Source of the DNA: a virus
Length of the DNA stretch: 64,000 nt
Direction: 5' to 3' (one strand)
IMG/VR virus record: IMGVR_UViG_3300018080_000003
Span: 62,001-126,000 of that record
Below are positions 1-8,688 of this stretch, one piece after another (position 1 is the first letter of the stretch; the number at the start of each line of letters is the position of its first letter). A model generated the notes under the pieces. It was given only the letters and a program-made list of their open reading frames with translations, had not been told where the DNA came from and searched no databases. A program made the position numbers and the translations under genes.

Positions 1-2
1 GT

Positions 3-755
3 TCACGCGCTGCCTTCATCAACTCAGGGGCCCTCGTCGCCAACAACTGCACTCTGAGAGGCTTCTCCGCCAACACCGTATTGGTCGAAGCCGCTGGCAC
101 TTTCACTATGTCAGGAGGGTTCCTCGACCAGGGTGGCCTCTTTGGTGGTTTCACTACTCTTCAGAGCAATGGCACCGGAGCCGTGGTGCTCACCAACATT
201 CGCGCGAGCCCAGCTGGGTTTTTCGACGACGTTATTGCCGCTAGCAACTCGCTCGCTAACTTCACTGTTCTGGGACTGCTGGTTATCGACGGTTTTTACT
301 TCGGGAATGCTTTCATGAGCGGGAATGTGTTCGCGTATTCCTTCCTCGCGAATACGGCTGGCACTCCGATTCCGATCATCACTGCGCTACAGGTACGACT
401 TCAGCGGGCCGAGCAGGTAGGCGCCTCGGTTGGCACTCTGGGGAACACGACTGTCAACGCTGCGCTTGACAACATCCTCGTCGGTGTCACCAACATCAAC
501 AATCGCATCAACGGTCCTGCCGTTTTCGCACCTACGACACAGCGAACTTTGCCTTGCAATACGACGGGAGGGGTCGTCACCTTTAACCTTCCGACGATTA
601 ACGCTTTCCCTCGTGGCAAAACTTTCCGGTTCGTTCATGCTGTGCCTGGAGCGAGCGACATCGTCATCAACTCCTCTGGTGCTGATACGATCGACGGAGG
701 CGCATCCTTCAACCTACCGGCTGGAGCGAACAACTATGTTGAGATCCAAAGCTAG
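3..755 (+). CDS. Tail fibre/spike-like protein, C-terminal part (5' end outside window)
   Basis: The frame is open to the left edge, so only the C-terminal ~250 residues are present. The protein is rich in Gly, Asn, Thr and short beta-prone stretches, as expected of a beta-helical or fibrous virion protein. Its end (GADTIDGGASFNLPAGANNY) resembles the closing segment of many phage fibre proteins. It lies just upstream of another virion-type protein on the same strand. Host-receptor or surface-glycan binding is inferred from composition and context, not from a recognised catalytic motif. Confidence 0.6.
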   Translation, partial: SRAAFINSGALVANNCTLRGFSANTVLVEAAGTFTMSGGFLDQGGLFGGFTTLQSNGTGAVVLTNIRASPAGFFDDVIAASNSLANFTVLGLLVIDGFYFGNAFMSGNVFAYSFLANTAGTPIPIITALQVRLQRAEQVGASVGTLGNTTVNAALDNILVGVTNINNRINGPAVFAPTTQRTLPCNTTGGVVTFNLPTINAFPRGKTFRFVHAVPGASDIVINSSGADTIDGGASFNLPAGANNYVEIQS

Positions 756-805
756 GTGGGGATCAACAACTGGGTGGTGGTTTCTCGCCGTCCTTGAGGT
801 AAGAA

Positions 806-1777
806 ATGGCAGCAGGTGATGACGGCAGCGCGGGTCCTTGGGGCTTCAAGGGACAGGCTCGAAGGCTCTTCGAGCTTCCGAATTCTGAGGAGGCTCAGGG
901 CAATCCGAGTGAGACAGCTCCGATTGGGCGTGCTCGGATTGGCTACGACGACTTCCGGAATTGGATCACAGCGTCGATCGGTCTCGACGTCTTCCGTCCG
1001 ATCTTCGAGGACGCGCAGTACATCTACACATTCTTCCGCGAGACGATGGTCGAGAACGGCCAGTTCACTCCGGTGGAGATCGACGCGGGGCTCATCAGTC
1101 AGCCTTTTATCCAGGCATCAGACCTCCCGGTGCCTCCTCCCATGGGACCGACGATGCCTGCGTTTGCGGTTGTGCGCGAGGGTGCAGCCCAGCTTCAGCT
1201 CTACTACTGGGACTTCATCGGTGCGACCGGTTGGATCGGTACGACCTACCCTTGGCTGAGTCCGGTGTTGCCGCCTGAGTTCGTGCTCGACCAAAACACG
1301 GGCTACGGCGCTCCGCTGGGCAACTTCCAGTTCTCTTTCGGCTCTGAGATTCAGATCGCCCAAGCCTGCACGGCAACGGACATCAACGCTCGCGTGAACG
1401 CTGTCGGCGGACCTCATGCCTTCGACGTTCGACTTACGACGACGCCAGGGCCGTCAGCTCCTGCGCTTACGAGCTACACGAACATCATCGTCTCTGGCAC
1501 GCACACCTTCACGACGACGGGTTGGGAGACCATCGCGACGATCTCTCAGCCGCTGGCCGTGAACGACTGGATCCTCACGAGCATCTATGGCTCACCAAAC
1601 TCTGCGTTCTTCAACATCCCTGCAGAGCGCTCTGCTGGCAATTTGAACGAGAACTTTGGCGTGCTGAATGCCAGCCTCTATGCCTTTGTGGGAGCAGCTC
1701 CCCCGGGAAGCATCGTCATTCCTACGACGCGTGACATCAACAACTGCTACGGCCTTTGCACTCCGGAGCTTGGGTAA
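806..1777 (+). CDS. Virion protein with GSWGFKG-type N-terminal module
   Basis: 323 residues, starting at ATG after GAGGTAAGAA. Residues ~8-45 (PWGFKG, a Leu-Pro motif, then GRARIGYD) match the beginning of the proteins at 10905 and 50459, so an N-terminal module is shared by three otherwise different proteins. The rest is Thr/Ser/Gly-rich beta-type sequence with no catalytic motif seen. By context it is probably a tail-associated fibre or decoration protein; the shared module may attach it to the virion, which is inference. Confidence 0.55.
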   Translation: MAAGDDGSAGPWGFKGQARRLFELPNSEEAQGNPSETAPIGRARIGYDDFRNWITASIGLDVFRPIFEDAQYIYTFFRETMVENGQFTPVEIDAGLISQPFIQASDLPVPPPMGPTMPAFAVVREGAAQLQLYYWDFIGATGWIGTTYPWLSPVLPPEFVLDQNTGYGAPLGNFQFSFGSEIQIAQACTATDINARVNAVGGPHAFDVRLTTTPGPSAPALTSYTNIIVSGTHTFTTTGWETIATISQPLAVNDWILTSIYGSPNSAFFNIPAERSAGNLNENFGVLNASLYAFVGAAPPGSIVIPTTRDINNCYGLCTPELG

Positions 1778-2100
1778 TGTCTAACGAGAAAACCCTTCTT
1801 CCGCCTCTGATCACGGAAGACCGCGCCCGCCGCGAGCGCACCCTCGATGCGGTTCAAGGTCAGACGATTCATTCCATTGTGGAGACGAGCCCCGCGACAG
1901 TCGCCAAGGCCCACTTTGCCTATCAGGCCTTTCTGGTCGACAAGGTCGAGCAAGCTTGGCTCTACACTCAGACGAACTCCAATCTGCTGTCTAAGGCCGT
2001 AGCCGTGGACACTTCTACGCCTTGGCTCGACAACGTGACCTCGAACGGTCTGACAATTCGGGCGAACATCATCGCCCAGCTGGCTTCACCGGTACCGTAG
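1777..2100 (+). CDS. Small protein downstream of fibre-like gene
   Basis: 107 residues; ATG overlaps the TAA of the previous gene (TAATG) with GGAG upstream, giving MSNEKTLL. No family recognised. The sequence is mixed helical then Asn/Thr-rich (DNVTSNGLTIRANI). Coupling to the fibre-like gene suggests a virion component or assembly factor. Its last 15 bases overlap the 3' end of the convergent phosphatase gene. Confidence 0.6.
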   Translation: MSNEKTLLPPLITEDRARRERTLDAVQGQTIHSIVETSPATVAKAHFAYQAFLVDKVEQAWLYTQTNSNLLSKAVAVDTSTPWLDNVTSNGLTIRANIIAQLASPVP

Positions 2101-2607
2101 TTGGAGACCTTCGAGCCGGCCCATGACCATGGTGTCGGACTTGTTTCGGATCTCCCACTTGAAGCTCTCGTTATTGAGCGCTCGCAGCCTACGACGCTGC
2201 ACCTGACGGATGGCATCCTCTGGGCCGCAGTTGGTGAGTATGCGGATGGCGCAGGCGTTGATGAGCCCGCTCCGGTTCCATCCGGCCATGCAGGTGACCA
2301 GCACGGGCTCAACAGCGGCTCGCTCTGCGACCCACAGCGCCGCGACGAGGACCGCATCCCACTCCTGTTGACTGAGGGGGTCACCATCGTCTTCGAGCGG
2401 CACGCGCAGCACGCGCATCCCCACGTAGTTGCTCTGGCTGGGCTGGTGCTCCTTGGCGGAGAGCACGAGGCTCTTGAAGCCGGCGCGCTGAAGCATCTCA
2501 CCGGGAGGAGCCATCCCGCCCTGCCAGACGTTGGGGATGACCTCATCGGCGTCGATCGGTTCAGGCTCGTTGAGGATGTACCGTTCGAGGTCGTCGATAG
2601 CTTTCAT
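2086..2607 (-). CDS. Dual-specificity/tyrosine phosphatase-like protein
   Basis: 173 residues. The signature TCMAGWNRSG (residues ~105-114) supplies the C-x5-R-S/T loop of cysteine-dependent protein phosphatases, with Thr in place of the usual His before Cys. The preceding VIPNVWQGG resembles the opening strand of dual-specificity phosphatases. It could dephosphorylate host proteins or nucleotides; the substrate is unknown. The ATG overlaps the stop of the upstream transglycosylase gene, so the two are probably co-translated. Confidence 0.75.
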   Translation of the reverse strand: MKAIDDLERYILNEPEPIDADEVIPNVWQGGMAPPGEMLQRAGFKSLVLSAKEHQPSQSNYVGMRVLRVPLEDDGDPLSQQEWDAVLVAALWVAERAAVEPVLVTCMAGWNRSGLINACAIRILTNCGPEDAIRQVQRRRLRALNNESFKWEIRNKSDTMVMGRLEGLQLRYR

Positions 2608-3296
2608 CGTCTGAGCATTCTGACAGCAAAGAAGCCGAGAACGCCAGCGGCAATTGCTGGAGCGACGCGTGCGTTGAGCGAAGCCTTCGGGTCGTACTGG
2701 GGATGACCGGGAATGATGGGAGGACCGTTCGAGCCGGGCCCTGGGGGCAGCGGCCCGTTGGGAACGTCAGGCACGAGGATGTGCGCCTTGCCGTAGGCGC
2801 GCGTCACGTGGGGTCGTACCGACCCTGTGGCGTCTTCGACGCTGATGACGCCGTCGCCGCCCTTGTCGAGTCGCTTGTTTAAACGGTAGGCATCAGAGGG
2901 GGCACTGTAGACGGTAGCAGAGGGGGAGGAGCCGATGAAGCTTGGAGCGAAGACGGCCATGTAGTGGTCTTCGAGGCTGGTTCGGCGGACTTTCTTCTGG
3001 CGCTGGACGTACTCGAAGTACTTTTCCACAAGGGGGAGCTGCTCTTCAGCGCTCATCTTCATCAGATCGTCGTTGGTGACTCCGAGCATATCCCGAGCGG
3101 TCTTGCAGAACTGGATGAGACCTGTGCATTTGCTGCTTGGGTTCTGTGCCTTTGGATCAATTCCGCTTTCGAAGCGCATCACGGCTGCGAGGTAGCTGGG
3201 GTCTAGGCCCTGGCGATCGCTCAGCAGGACAAGCTCCCTTCGGAAGGCGGGGGTCTGCCTGTCAAGTCTTTCGATGGCAAGAAGTTCGCGCGACAT
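2604..3296 (-). CDS. Lytic transglycosylase-like protein with C-terminal membrane anchor
   Basis: 230 residues. RFESGIDPKAQNPSSKCTGL (residues ~41-60) is the catalytic-Glu region of SLT-type transglycosylases, followed by the usual GLIQF strand. A Pro/Gly-rich linker leads to a C-terminal hydrophobic segment, IAAGVLGFFAVRMLRR, nearly the same as the end of the protein at 59601. It should cleave peptidoglycan glycan strands for lysis or tail penetration. The terminal anchor would hold it at the membrane. Confidence 0.75.
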   Translation of the reverse strand: MSRELLAIERLDRQTPAFRRELVLLSDRQGLDPSYLAAVMRFESGIDPKAQNPSSKCTGLIQFCKTARDMLGVTNDDLMKMSAEEQLPLVEKYFEYVQRQKKVRRTSLEDHYMAVFAPSFIGSSPSATVYSAPSDAYRLNKRLDKGGDGVISVEDATGSVRPHVTRAYGKAHILVPDVPNGPLPPGPGSNGPPIIPGHPQYDPKASLNARVAPAIAAGVLGFFAVRMLRR

Positions 3297-3324
3297 GACG
3301 GTTGTGATATCTTACCACCCAGTC

Positions 3325-3795
3325 ATGAGGTCTGCGAAGCGACTGTGGATTTACGCGGGTCTCGGTGTCCCGGAGGGTGTTGCGCTGGTGCGCCGTCCTC
3401 GGAGAAGCCGAGCGAATCGGCGTGTCTTGCTGGCGGGGGAGCGAGAGGTGGTCGGAGCGCTGACGCCACCGCTTTCGCGTTTGGTTCATGACGCGGATGC
3501 GGCGCTCCATGTCGATGCACGAGAGGGGAATGCGCGAGCGTGGGTGACAGAGGGATGGCTCCCCGCTGCGCTCGCGGTATTCGAGCCGACGACCGTTTTG
3601 TTGGCGCTTGACCCTACGGATGTTCTTGCGCGCCGCGCAATTCGTGCGCGAGTCCGAGGCTCACGAGCCGAGGAGTTCTGGCTCATCCCGCCGGGTGTGA
3701 GGGTTCAGCCTTCCAGTCGGTTTATCGCGTCCGAGGGTACGGACGCACGGTCTCTGGCGGCGTGGGCCGCTCGGGCCTGGTCTGTCATTGAATGA
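3325..3795 (+). CDS. Hypothetical protein, Arg/Ala-rich
   Basis: About 156 residues from ATG 3325 (MRSAKRLWIY). An ATG at 3295 is also possible but overlaps the start of the divergent transglycosylase gene. No clear Shine-Dalgarno precedes either. The sequence is Arg/Ala/Val-rich with alternating strands and helices (GEREVVGALTPPLSRL). No family recognised. Its stop overlaps the leader of the next virion gene. Confidence 0.5.
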   Translation: MRSAKRLWIYAGLGVPEGVALVRRPRRSRANRRVLLAGEREVVGALTPPLSRLVHDADAALHVDAREGNARAWVTEGWLPAALAVFEPTTVLLALDPTDVLARRAIRARVRGSRAEEFWLIPPGVRVQPSSRFIASEGTDARSLAAWAARAWSVIE

Positions 3796-3802
3796 GGCAA
3801 AC

Positions 3803-4726
3803 ATGTCGGTCGTAGGTTTCATCACGCGCTCGGGCGCAAGCAACTTCTTCAGTCAGGCAGAGGGTAACGTTGGAGACACAGGGGGCAACCGTTTCATCGC
3901 ACGCAAGCCAGATGGCACGTCGCTGGGCGGCTACAACAGCGCTGGTGCAGCGCTGAATGCTTTCCGTCGTCTGCATGGCGGTAACCGAGTGTTTCAGATC
4001 CGTCGCCGCGACTTGCCGAGCCGGGTGGAGCACTATGAGGTGATCAGCGATCCGCCGAGCCCGAATGAGATCTTCGAAGAGAACCTCGTTCTTTGGACGG
4101 AACCGGTCTTTCGCCCGAGTGTGACGCTCAGTGGCACGGCGAATCAGATCGCTCGGGTGCGGAGCCGTACGGCCAAGCCTACGCCGCAACTGTTTCAGGC
4201 CACGGCTGGCAACCAGCCTTTTTTTCTTCAGAACGACGATCAGTTCAACGAGAACAACGTCTTCGACACGGACGATCCCACTCAGCGTTTCTTCGACGTC
4301 TCGAACCTGATTCTGACGCCGCCCTTCGCCATTTTCCTCTGCTGCAACCATACGTCGGCGGTCCCGGTCGACTTCACGGCTTCGGCTGTCAGCTTCGCGT
4401 CTGGCGGTGGCTACATCGGGAACGTCGGCGGTGTTTCAGCGGTTTGGGGCGTGAACAATGGGGCGGTCATCGCGAGCCCTCAGTTCATTTCTACGACCAC
4501 GCCTGACGTCGTGGTGTACGAGCAGAGCACGACGGGTGCGGCGCTCTACGTGAACGGTGTTTTGGCAGGAGTTAACGGTGCGGTGCCTGGCGCGGGCACG
4601 CTGCAGATCGGAACGAACCCTGACCCTTGGCGCGGGAAGTTCGCGAGCATCTTCGCGGTCGACTTTATCCCCGAGCCGAGCCAGCGAGCGCTTGCGACGC
4701 GGTACCTTTCGGAGGCGTTCCAGTGA
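3803..4726 (+). CDS. Concanavalin A-like (LamG-type) virion protein
   Basis: 307 residues; ATG 3803 follows TGAGGCAA. The C-terminal half has the beta-sandwich rhythm of LamG/ConA lectin domains: VVYEQSTTGAALYVNGVLAG, then GTLQIGTNPDPWRGKFASIF, ending PSQRALATRYLSEAF. Such domains bind surface carbohydrate. The N-terminal ~90 residues (GFITRSGASNFF) are probably the virion-attachment part. GTGA overlap with the next gene indicates one transcription unit. Confidence 0.65.
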   Translation: MSVVGFITRSGASNFFSQAEGNVGDTGGNRFIARKPDGTSLGGYNSAGAALNAFRRLHGGNRVFQIRRRDLPSRVEHYEVISDPPSPNEIFEENLVLWTEPVFRPSVTLSGTANQIARVRSRTAKPTPQLFQATAGNQPFFLQNDDQFNENNVFDTDDPTQRFFDVSNLILTPPFAIFLCCNHTSAVPVDFTASAVSFASGGGYIGNVGGVSAVWGVNNGAVIASPQFISTTTPDVVVYEQSTTGAALYVNGVLAGVNGAVPGAGTLQIGTNPDPWRGKFASIFAVDFIPEPSQRALATRYLSEAFQ

Positions 4727-5625
4727 GCGGGAAGCTCATCGATGTCGTTCAGCGGGTGAAGGAAGGGACGGCTTACTGGGACTGGGAGACAGTCATCAGT
4801 GAGCATCAGGGGCACAAGCTCTACATCCGGGTGTTCGCGGATGCGATGAAGTTTGACGACGTGCCTCCGTTGACTTGGAACTACCAGACGTTCCGGGAGT
4901 ACGACGAGTCAGGCGAAGAGGTCAAGCGGACGTACAACGGTGTGCGTCTTCCTGCGAGCGCGCAGGAGCTGCAGCAGATCGCTGACTTGACTTCATGCAT
5001 GCTGCTGACGCCGAAGGTCGTCGACCTGATCTGGCTTCAGGCGAAGGTGAAGTTTGATCCGGTCATCAACTCGGGGCCATCGCAGTATCAGATCGTGGCA
5101 GAAATGCCCATCGTCGGCAGAATGCCCTACCGTGGGACGACTCTGATTGGCGTCCATGAGCTGATTCAAGAGAAGATCGACACGACGAGTGACGGCACGG
5201 GTCTGGTCGCTTCGGTCGGCAAATACTGGGTGCTAACGAACGGCCTCGGGAACACTTCGATGCTTCGCTTCGGCGATGAGACCGCGTGCAACTACGGCTG
5301 GTGCTCGTCGAGCGCTTCTGGTCCTGGCGTGACGCCTGGGGTCCAGTGTTGGCAGCGCCCTGGCTACGCGCATGACATCCGGCACTGGGACCCGTCTCAG
5401 GTCATTCGTCTGATGTTCCGCACGGCTCGCCTGGTTCGTGCAGATGGGACGGAGGAGTACGTCGACCTCGGCGACATCGCGCAGGACCCCGAGCTGGGTC
5501 CGCTCATTACGCACGAGGGCGAGCTTGGGATCTTGCGTCAGCCTGGAGTCGAGGAGCTTCCGGCGATGCAACCGATCCAGCTTCCTCCGGAGACGATCAT
5601 AGCAAACCCTTGGAGGGGGGCGTGA
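4723..5625 (+). CDS. Virion/lysis-cassette protein of unknown function
   Basis: 300 residues, GTG start overlapping the preceding TGA with GGAGG upstream. It is rich in aromatic residues and has a Cys cluster around ACNYGWCSSS and VQCWQRPGYAHDIRHW. No catalytic motif recognised. It sits between the lectin-like protein and the endolysin, so a tail or baseplate role is likely. Confidence 0.55.
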   Translation: MSGKLIDVVQRVKEGTAYWDWETVISEHQGHKLYIRVFADAMKFDDVPPLTWNYQTFREYDESGEEVKRTYNGVRLPASAQELQQIADLTSCMLLTPKVVDLIWLQAKVKFDPVINSGPSQYQIVAEMPIVGRMPYRGTTLIGVHELIQEKIDTTSDGTGLVASVGKYWVLTNGLGNTSMLRFGDETACNYGWCSSSASGPGVTPGVQCWQRPGYAHDIRHWDPSQVIRLMFRTARLVRADGTEEYVDLGDIAQDPELGPLITHEGELGILRQPGVEELPAMQPIQLPPETIIANPWRGA

Positions 5626-6473
5626 GCGAACCTACCCCGACGCTCTGGCTCACGCTCCCTAAAGATGAGGTCTTGAAGCGAGGCGACAAGGGCGCGCTAG
5701 TGCAACGTGCTCAGCTGAGGATGCTGGTGCATGGGATTGACCTGGAGCCCTACGGAGCAGACGGCCACTTCGGCGACAAGACCAAGGCGGGCGTGAAGCT
5801 ATTTCAGCGTCGCGAGAGCATCCCGGTGACTGGTGTGATCGACAACCGCACCTGGGAGGAGCTGATGGACAAGGCAGAGCCAGAGGTTCAGTCGACCATC
5901 GCGGCGTCCGGGTTCGTCTCAAAGCCGAGCTTCAGCCCCCTGGCGAGCAACGATGCGCGCGCGGCTGTTTTTGGGAAATTCCGCTACCGTCCTGCACCCA
6001 TCAAGGGGAATCCTGAGCGGATCATCATGCTCGACAACTGGATGGTCGAGAACACGACGGTGGTAGAGATCCCACAGCTGAAACAGATCCCTGGCGTGAT
6101 GTGGCAGGGGAAGCGTTGGTCGAAGGGGCCGAAGTCGGGAAGGGTTCGCTGTCACAAGCTCATCGCAGAGCAGCTGGTGGGCCTCTGGGCAGCGTGGGAG
6201 CAGGCTGGGCTCATCGATCGGATCTACAGTTGGGATGGTTTGGGCAACCCTCGCTTCATTCGTGGTAGCCGGTCCATTCTGAGCAACCACGCTTGGTACA
6301 CGGCGTTCGACATCAACTACAGATGGAACATGCTAGGCGAGACGCCTGCTGACATTGGCGAGAAAGGATCGGTGAAAGAGCTTGTCCCCATCGCTCATGA
6401 TTTTGGGTTCTACTGGGGCGGCCACTTCCGCCGCAGGGATGGCATGCATTTTGAGGCAGCGAAGGTTCTGTAA
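5622..6473 (+). CDS. Endolysin: peptidoglycan-binding domain plus M15 peptidase
   Basis: 283 residues from GTG 5622 (TTGGAGGGGGGC upstream, GTGA overlap); a TTG at 5610 is less likely. Residues ~15-75 form a PG_binding_1 domain (RGDKGALVQRAQ, YGADGHFGDKT, GVIDNRTWEEL). The C-terminal domain carries M15 zinc-peptidase motifs SNHAWYTAFDIN (His and Asp ligands, near residue 225) and DGMHFE near the end. It should cut peptidoglycan stem peptides. No signal peptide is visible, so export would need a holin or virion delivery. Confidence 0.85.
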   Translation: MSEPTPTLWLTLPKDEVLKRGDKGALVQRAQLRMLVHGIDLEPYGADGHFGDKTKAGVKLFQRRESIPVTGVIDNRTWEELMDKAEPEVQSTIAASGFVSKPSFSPLASNDARAAVFGKFRYRPAPIKGNPERIIMLDNWMVENTTVVEIPQLKQIPGVMWQGKRWSKGPKSGRVRCHKLIAEQLVGLWAAWEQAGLIDRIYSWDGLGNPRFIRGSRSILSNHAWYTAFDINYRWNMLGETPADIGEKGSVKELVPIAHDFGFYWGGHFRRRDGMHFEAAKVL

Positions 6474-6700
6474 TGACTCCCGCGACAAAGTACTACTTCA
6501 AGCAAATCTGCACCGAGTGCTGGGGCAGAGGCCGCAAGATGATCTCCACCTGGAACGTTGAAGGTCAAAAGGTCGAAGAGAAAGACCTAGGCGTCTGCCC
6601 TGCCTGCGGAGGCGCCGGTCATCATGGTTATCAGACTTTCGATGCAGGCACTTCTCCCGAGCCCATCTGGCAAGAAGGGACTCACGCTGTTGTAGGATGA
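6473..6700 (+). CDS. Small DnaJ-type zinc-ribbon protein
   Basis: 75 residues; ATG overlaps the endolysin stop (TAATG). Two Cys pairs, CTECWGRGRK and CPACGGAG, have the CxxCxGxG pattern of DnaJ zinc modules. It probably binds one zinc. No function beyond metal binding can be assigned. Confidence 0.7.
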   Translation: MTPATKYYFKQICTECWGRGRKMISTWNVEGQKVEEKDLGVCPACGGAGHHGYQTFDAGTSPEPIWQEGTHAVVG

Positions 6701-6703
6701 ACC

Positions 6704-6958
6704 ATGGCCAAGAAGATTACTGCTGAGGAGGTACGCTACATCGCGATCACGGCTGCCATCACGGCCGCCGCGAGCGCCGTTGCGACCTCGATCGTTACTT
6801 TTGCCATCGAGAAGTACTTCGAGCGCAAAGACGAAGAGGAAGCGACGACGGCTGCTCAAGGCATGGGCACGCTGATTGTGAGCCGGGGGGTGCCCGTTGC
6901 GCCTCACCTCAACAACACACTTCAGCGGCCTCGCGCGATTCGCCGTTCGACGCTGTAG
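6704..6958 (+). CDS. Small membrane protein
   Basis: 84 residues with one strong hydrophobic segment near the N terminus (ITAAITAAASAVATSIVTF) followed by a charged cytoplasmic-type tail (EKYFERKDEEE). Position next to the endolysin makes a holin or spanin-like accessory role possible, but a single segment and the tail type do not prove it. Its 3' end overlaps the convergent gene at 6909 by about 50 bp. Confidence 0.6.
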   Translation: MAKKITAEEVRYIAITAAITAAASAVATSIVTFAIEKYFERKDEEEATTAAQGMGTLIVSRGVPVAPHLNNTLQRPRAIRRSTL

Positions 6959-7124
6959 ATGGTCCAGTAGGTTGATGCTCGCAGTACATCAGCCCGCACA
7001 TCTCGCACATCTCCTCGGGCACCTCGCCCCAGCCGTCGCAGAGGGAGCAGTCTCCGACATGGCCGCCCGTCCCGCCGAAGGGGTCGCAGTCGCCATGGCA
7101 GGCGAAACAGGCCTTGTACTTCAT
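6909..7124 (-). CDS. Small Cys-rich zinc-ribbon protein
   Basis: 71 residues from ATG 7124 (MKYKACFACHGDCDP). CFACHGDC, CSLCDGWG and CEMCGLMYC give at least four CxxC-type pairs, so two zincs are plausible. Translation is coupled to the upstream membrane peptide by TGATG. The long in-frame N-terminal extension is the other gene read in the wrong frame. Confidence 0.65.
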   Translation of the reverse strand: MKYKACFACHGDCDPFGGTGGHVGDCSLCDGWGEVPEEMCEMCGLMYCEHQPTGPSTASNGESREAAEVCC

Positions 7125-7252
7125 CAGAAGAAGATCCACTTCGCGAGAAGGAAGGATGCTGCGCCTACGAGCATAAAGAAAGCTGAGGGCAGCGCGACGC
7201 TGAAGACCCAGAAGTGCCATCTGGGCTCTTTGTAGGTTCGGATTCGGTTCAT
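7124..7252 (-). CDS. 42-residue single-span membrane peptide
   Basis: ATG 7252 overlaps the stop of the HAD gene (ATGA) and its own TGA overlaps the next ATG, so it fits exactly between two coupled genes. The sequence starts MNRIRTYKEPRW and then has a ~23-residue hydrophobic stretch ending SFLLAKWIFF. Function unknown. Confidence 0.65.
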   Translation of the reverse strand: MNRIRTYKEPRWHFWVFSVALPSAFFMLVGAASFLLAKWIFF

Positions 7253-7821
7253 TGTAGTTTCACCTCATTGATTGCCCTCAAAGCCTCTGGCCACGACATC
7301 ACACGGGTGAAGTAGAACCTGTCTTGCTCGTCTCGGTTGTAGGGTGTGTCGAACAGGATGGCATGCCCCTTCTGTCTCACTGCCCACCCATGGACGTTCC
7401 CGGGCTTGTCTTCGATGAGAACATTACCTGAGATGAGGTACTTCTGAGAAGTGTGGATGGTCCGCTTTCCGAGCGCGCCGAAGTGATCGGTCAGCCAGTG
7501 GTTCCGGTCGTAGACCCAGGTCGGGCTGCCTCGCCAGTCGGCGGTGACGAAGTAGACCTCGTGTCGCTGAGCGAGCTTTTTCACCGACTCGATGGCGTGC
7601 GGCAGCGGCTGAAGCTTGCGGGCGAAGCCGGGTGACTGGATCTCTTTGACGGTCTCCGCCCAGTCGTCACGGTCGAGGTCAAGGCACTCTTCGATGTTCC
7701 ATCCGTTGACGTCTTCGCGGGAGTACCTGGTCCCGCTGACTTCGTAGATGGTGTCTAGAACAGGGCCGAGGAAGTCGGCGCAGACGCCGTCGACATCGAC
7801 GAGGATTTCGAGCTTGCTCAT
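7249..7821 (-). CDS. HAD-superfamily 5'(3')-deoxyribonucleotidase-like protein
   Basis: 190 residues from ATG 7821. HAD motif I is LVDVDGVCADF (nucleophile and acid Asp, residues ~7-17); YFVTADWRGSP resembles the motif II region and LIEDKPGNV supplies the motif III/IV acidic site. The order and length fit the NT5C family, which dephosphorylates dNMPs. In a phage this may tune the nucleotide pool. It overlaps the neighbouring genes on both sides by ATGA. Confidence 0.75.
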   Translation of the reverse strand: MSKLEILVDVDGVCADFLGPVLDTIYEVSGTRYSREDVNGWNIEECLDLDRDDWAETVKEIQSPGFARKLQPLPHAIESVKKLAQRHEVYFVTADWRGSPTWVYDRNHWLTDHFGALGKRTIHTSQKYLISGNVLIEDKPGNVHGWAVRQKGHAILFDTPYNRDEQDRFYFTRVMSWPEALRAINEVKLQ

Positions 7822-8255
7822 GATTCCCTTTCTGTGTCTTGGAGGAGAGTTCGGATGTCTCCTTGCATCGTGCCCCATGGCCAGGACTTGAGGACTTCTT
7901 CTGAAAGTCGCTCTCCCCGACAGATGGGTCGGGCTGAGAACTCGGGCTCTGCTTCGTCCTCGTGGTGAAACTCTTCGGCCACCTTGGCAGCTTCGCTGCG
8001 GCTGTTGGCGGTGACGTAGATCGTCTTGGTGACCTTCACTTCGTAGACGTTGGTCTCTGGGATCACTTTCAGCCCCATCAACCGTCGGCACTTGGAGCAG
8101 GTGGGGTAGCCCTTCTTCTCTCCGCCTCGGAACATGACGACGTAGCCGCAGAGCGTTTCGTCGGAGACAGCCTCTTCGTCCAGCTGGTTCTTGGCAGCGC
8201 ACCAGCCGGTGCGGTGACGGACGATCCAGCGCTTTTTGACGGCTACCCTTGGCAC
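7818..8255 (-). CDS. Hypothetical protein with CxxC pair
   Basis: 145 residues from GTG 8255, with GGAGGTCTCAAGA upstream. It contains GYPTCSKCRRLMG (zinc-type pair) preceded by CGYV, then an alpha/beta stretch (VTKTIYVTANSRSEAAKVAE) resembling small repeat-type domains. No family recognised. Overlaps the HAD gene by ATGA. Confidence 0.6.
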   Translation of the reverse strand: MPRVAVKKRWIVRHRTGWCAAKNQLDEEAVSDETLCGYVVMFRGGEKKGYPTCSKCRRLMGLKVIPETNVYEVKVTKTIYVTANSRSEAAKVAEEFHHEDEAEPEFSARPICRGERLSEEVLKSWPWGTMQGDIRTLLQDTERES

Positions 8256-8362
8256 TCTTGAGACCTCCAGAGTCGTTCAGATTCCTGGTGGGATTCGTCG
8301 ATGGGTTTCTCGATGTCGTACTTTTTCGTGCATTTTGGTGGTGGTTGTCGGTAGGCGTTCAT
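8243..8362 (-). CDS. 39-residue hypothetical peptide
   Basis: ATG 8362 overlaps the previous stop (ATGA) and the peptide (MNAYRQPPPKCTKKYDIEKP...) fills the gap before the GTG gene, overlapping it by 13 bases. It is charged and has no recognised family. Support is only its position in an unbroken chain of coupled genes. Confidence 0.4.
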   Translation of the reverse strand: MNAYRQPPPKCTKKYDIEKPIDESHQESERLWRSQECQG

Positions 8363-8688
8363 ACCCATTTCTGGTAGTCGAACTTGACGTCGAGCTGGAA
8401 GCTGCCGTCGTACCCTTGCTTGAGGTCGACGAAGGTGATGCCACGTTTGGACTGGAGCGCATCTCTGACTTCCGCCGCCTCGTAGTTGCTTACCTCTCCG
8501 AGGTCGAAGCTTAGCTTCGAGTCGACCCGAAGCACTCCTCTGCTATGGAGCGAGTAGGTTTCCTGGAAGATCTTTTCAGCTTCGAGCGCGGCTCTTCGGC
8601 GCATGTCCGCGTAGCGGATCCACAGCCACGCAAACAGGATGACGAGGCTCAGATTCAGAGCAAGCCAAAGCATGACTAGCGCAGTCAT
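8359..8688 (-). CDS. Membrane-anchored hypothetical protein
   Basis: 109 residues with an N-terminal membrane segment (MLWLALNLSLVILFAWLWI) and a soluble domain ending in DGSFQLDVKFDYQKWV. Coupled by ATGA on both sides. No family recognised. Confidence 0.65.
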   Translation of the reverse strand: MTALVMLWLALNLSLVILFAWLWIRYADMRRRAALEAEKIFQETYSLHSRGVLRVDSKLSFDLGEVSNYEAAEVRDALQSKRGITFVDLKQGYDGSFQLDVKFDYQKWV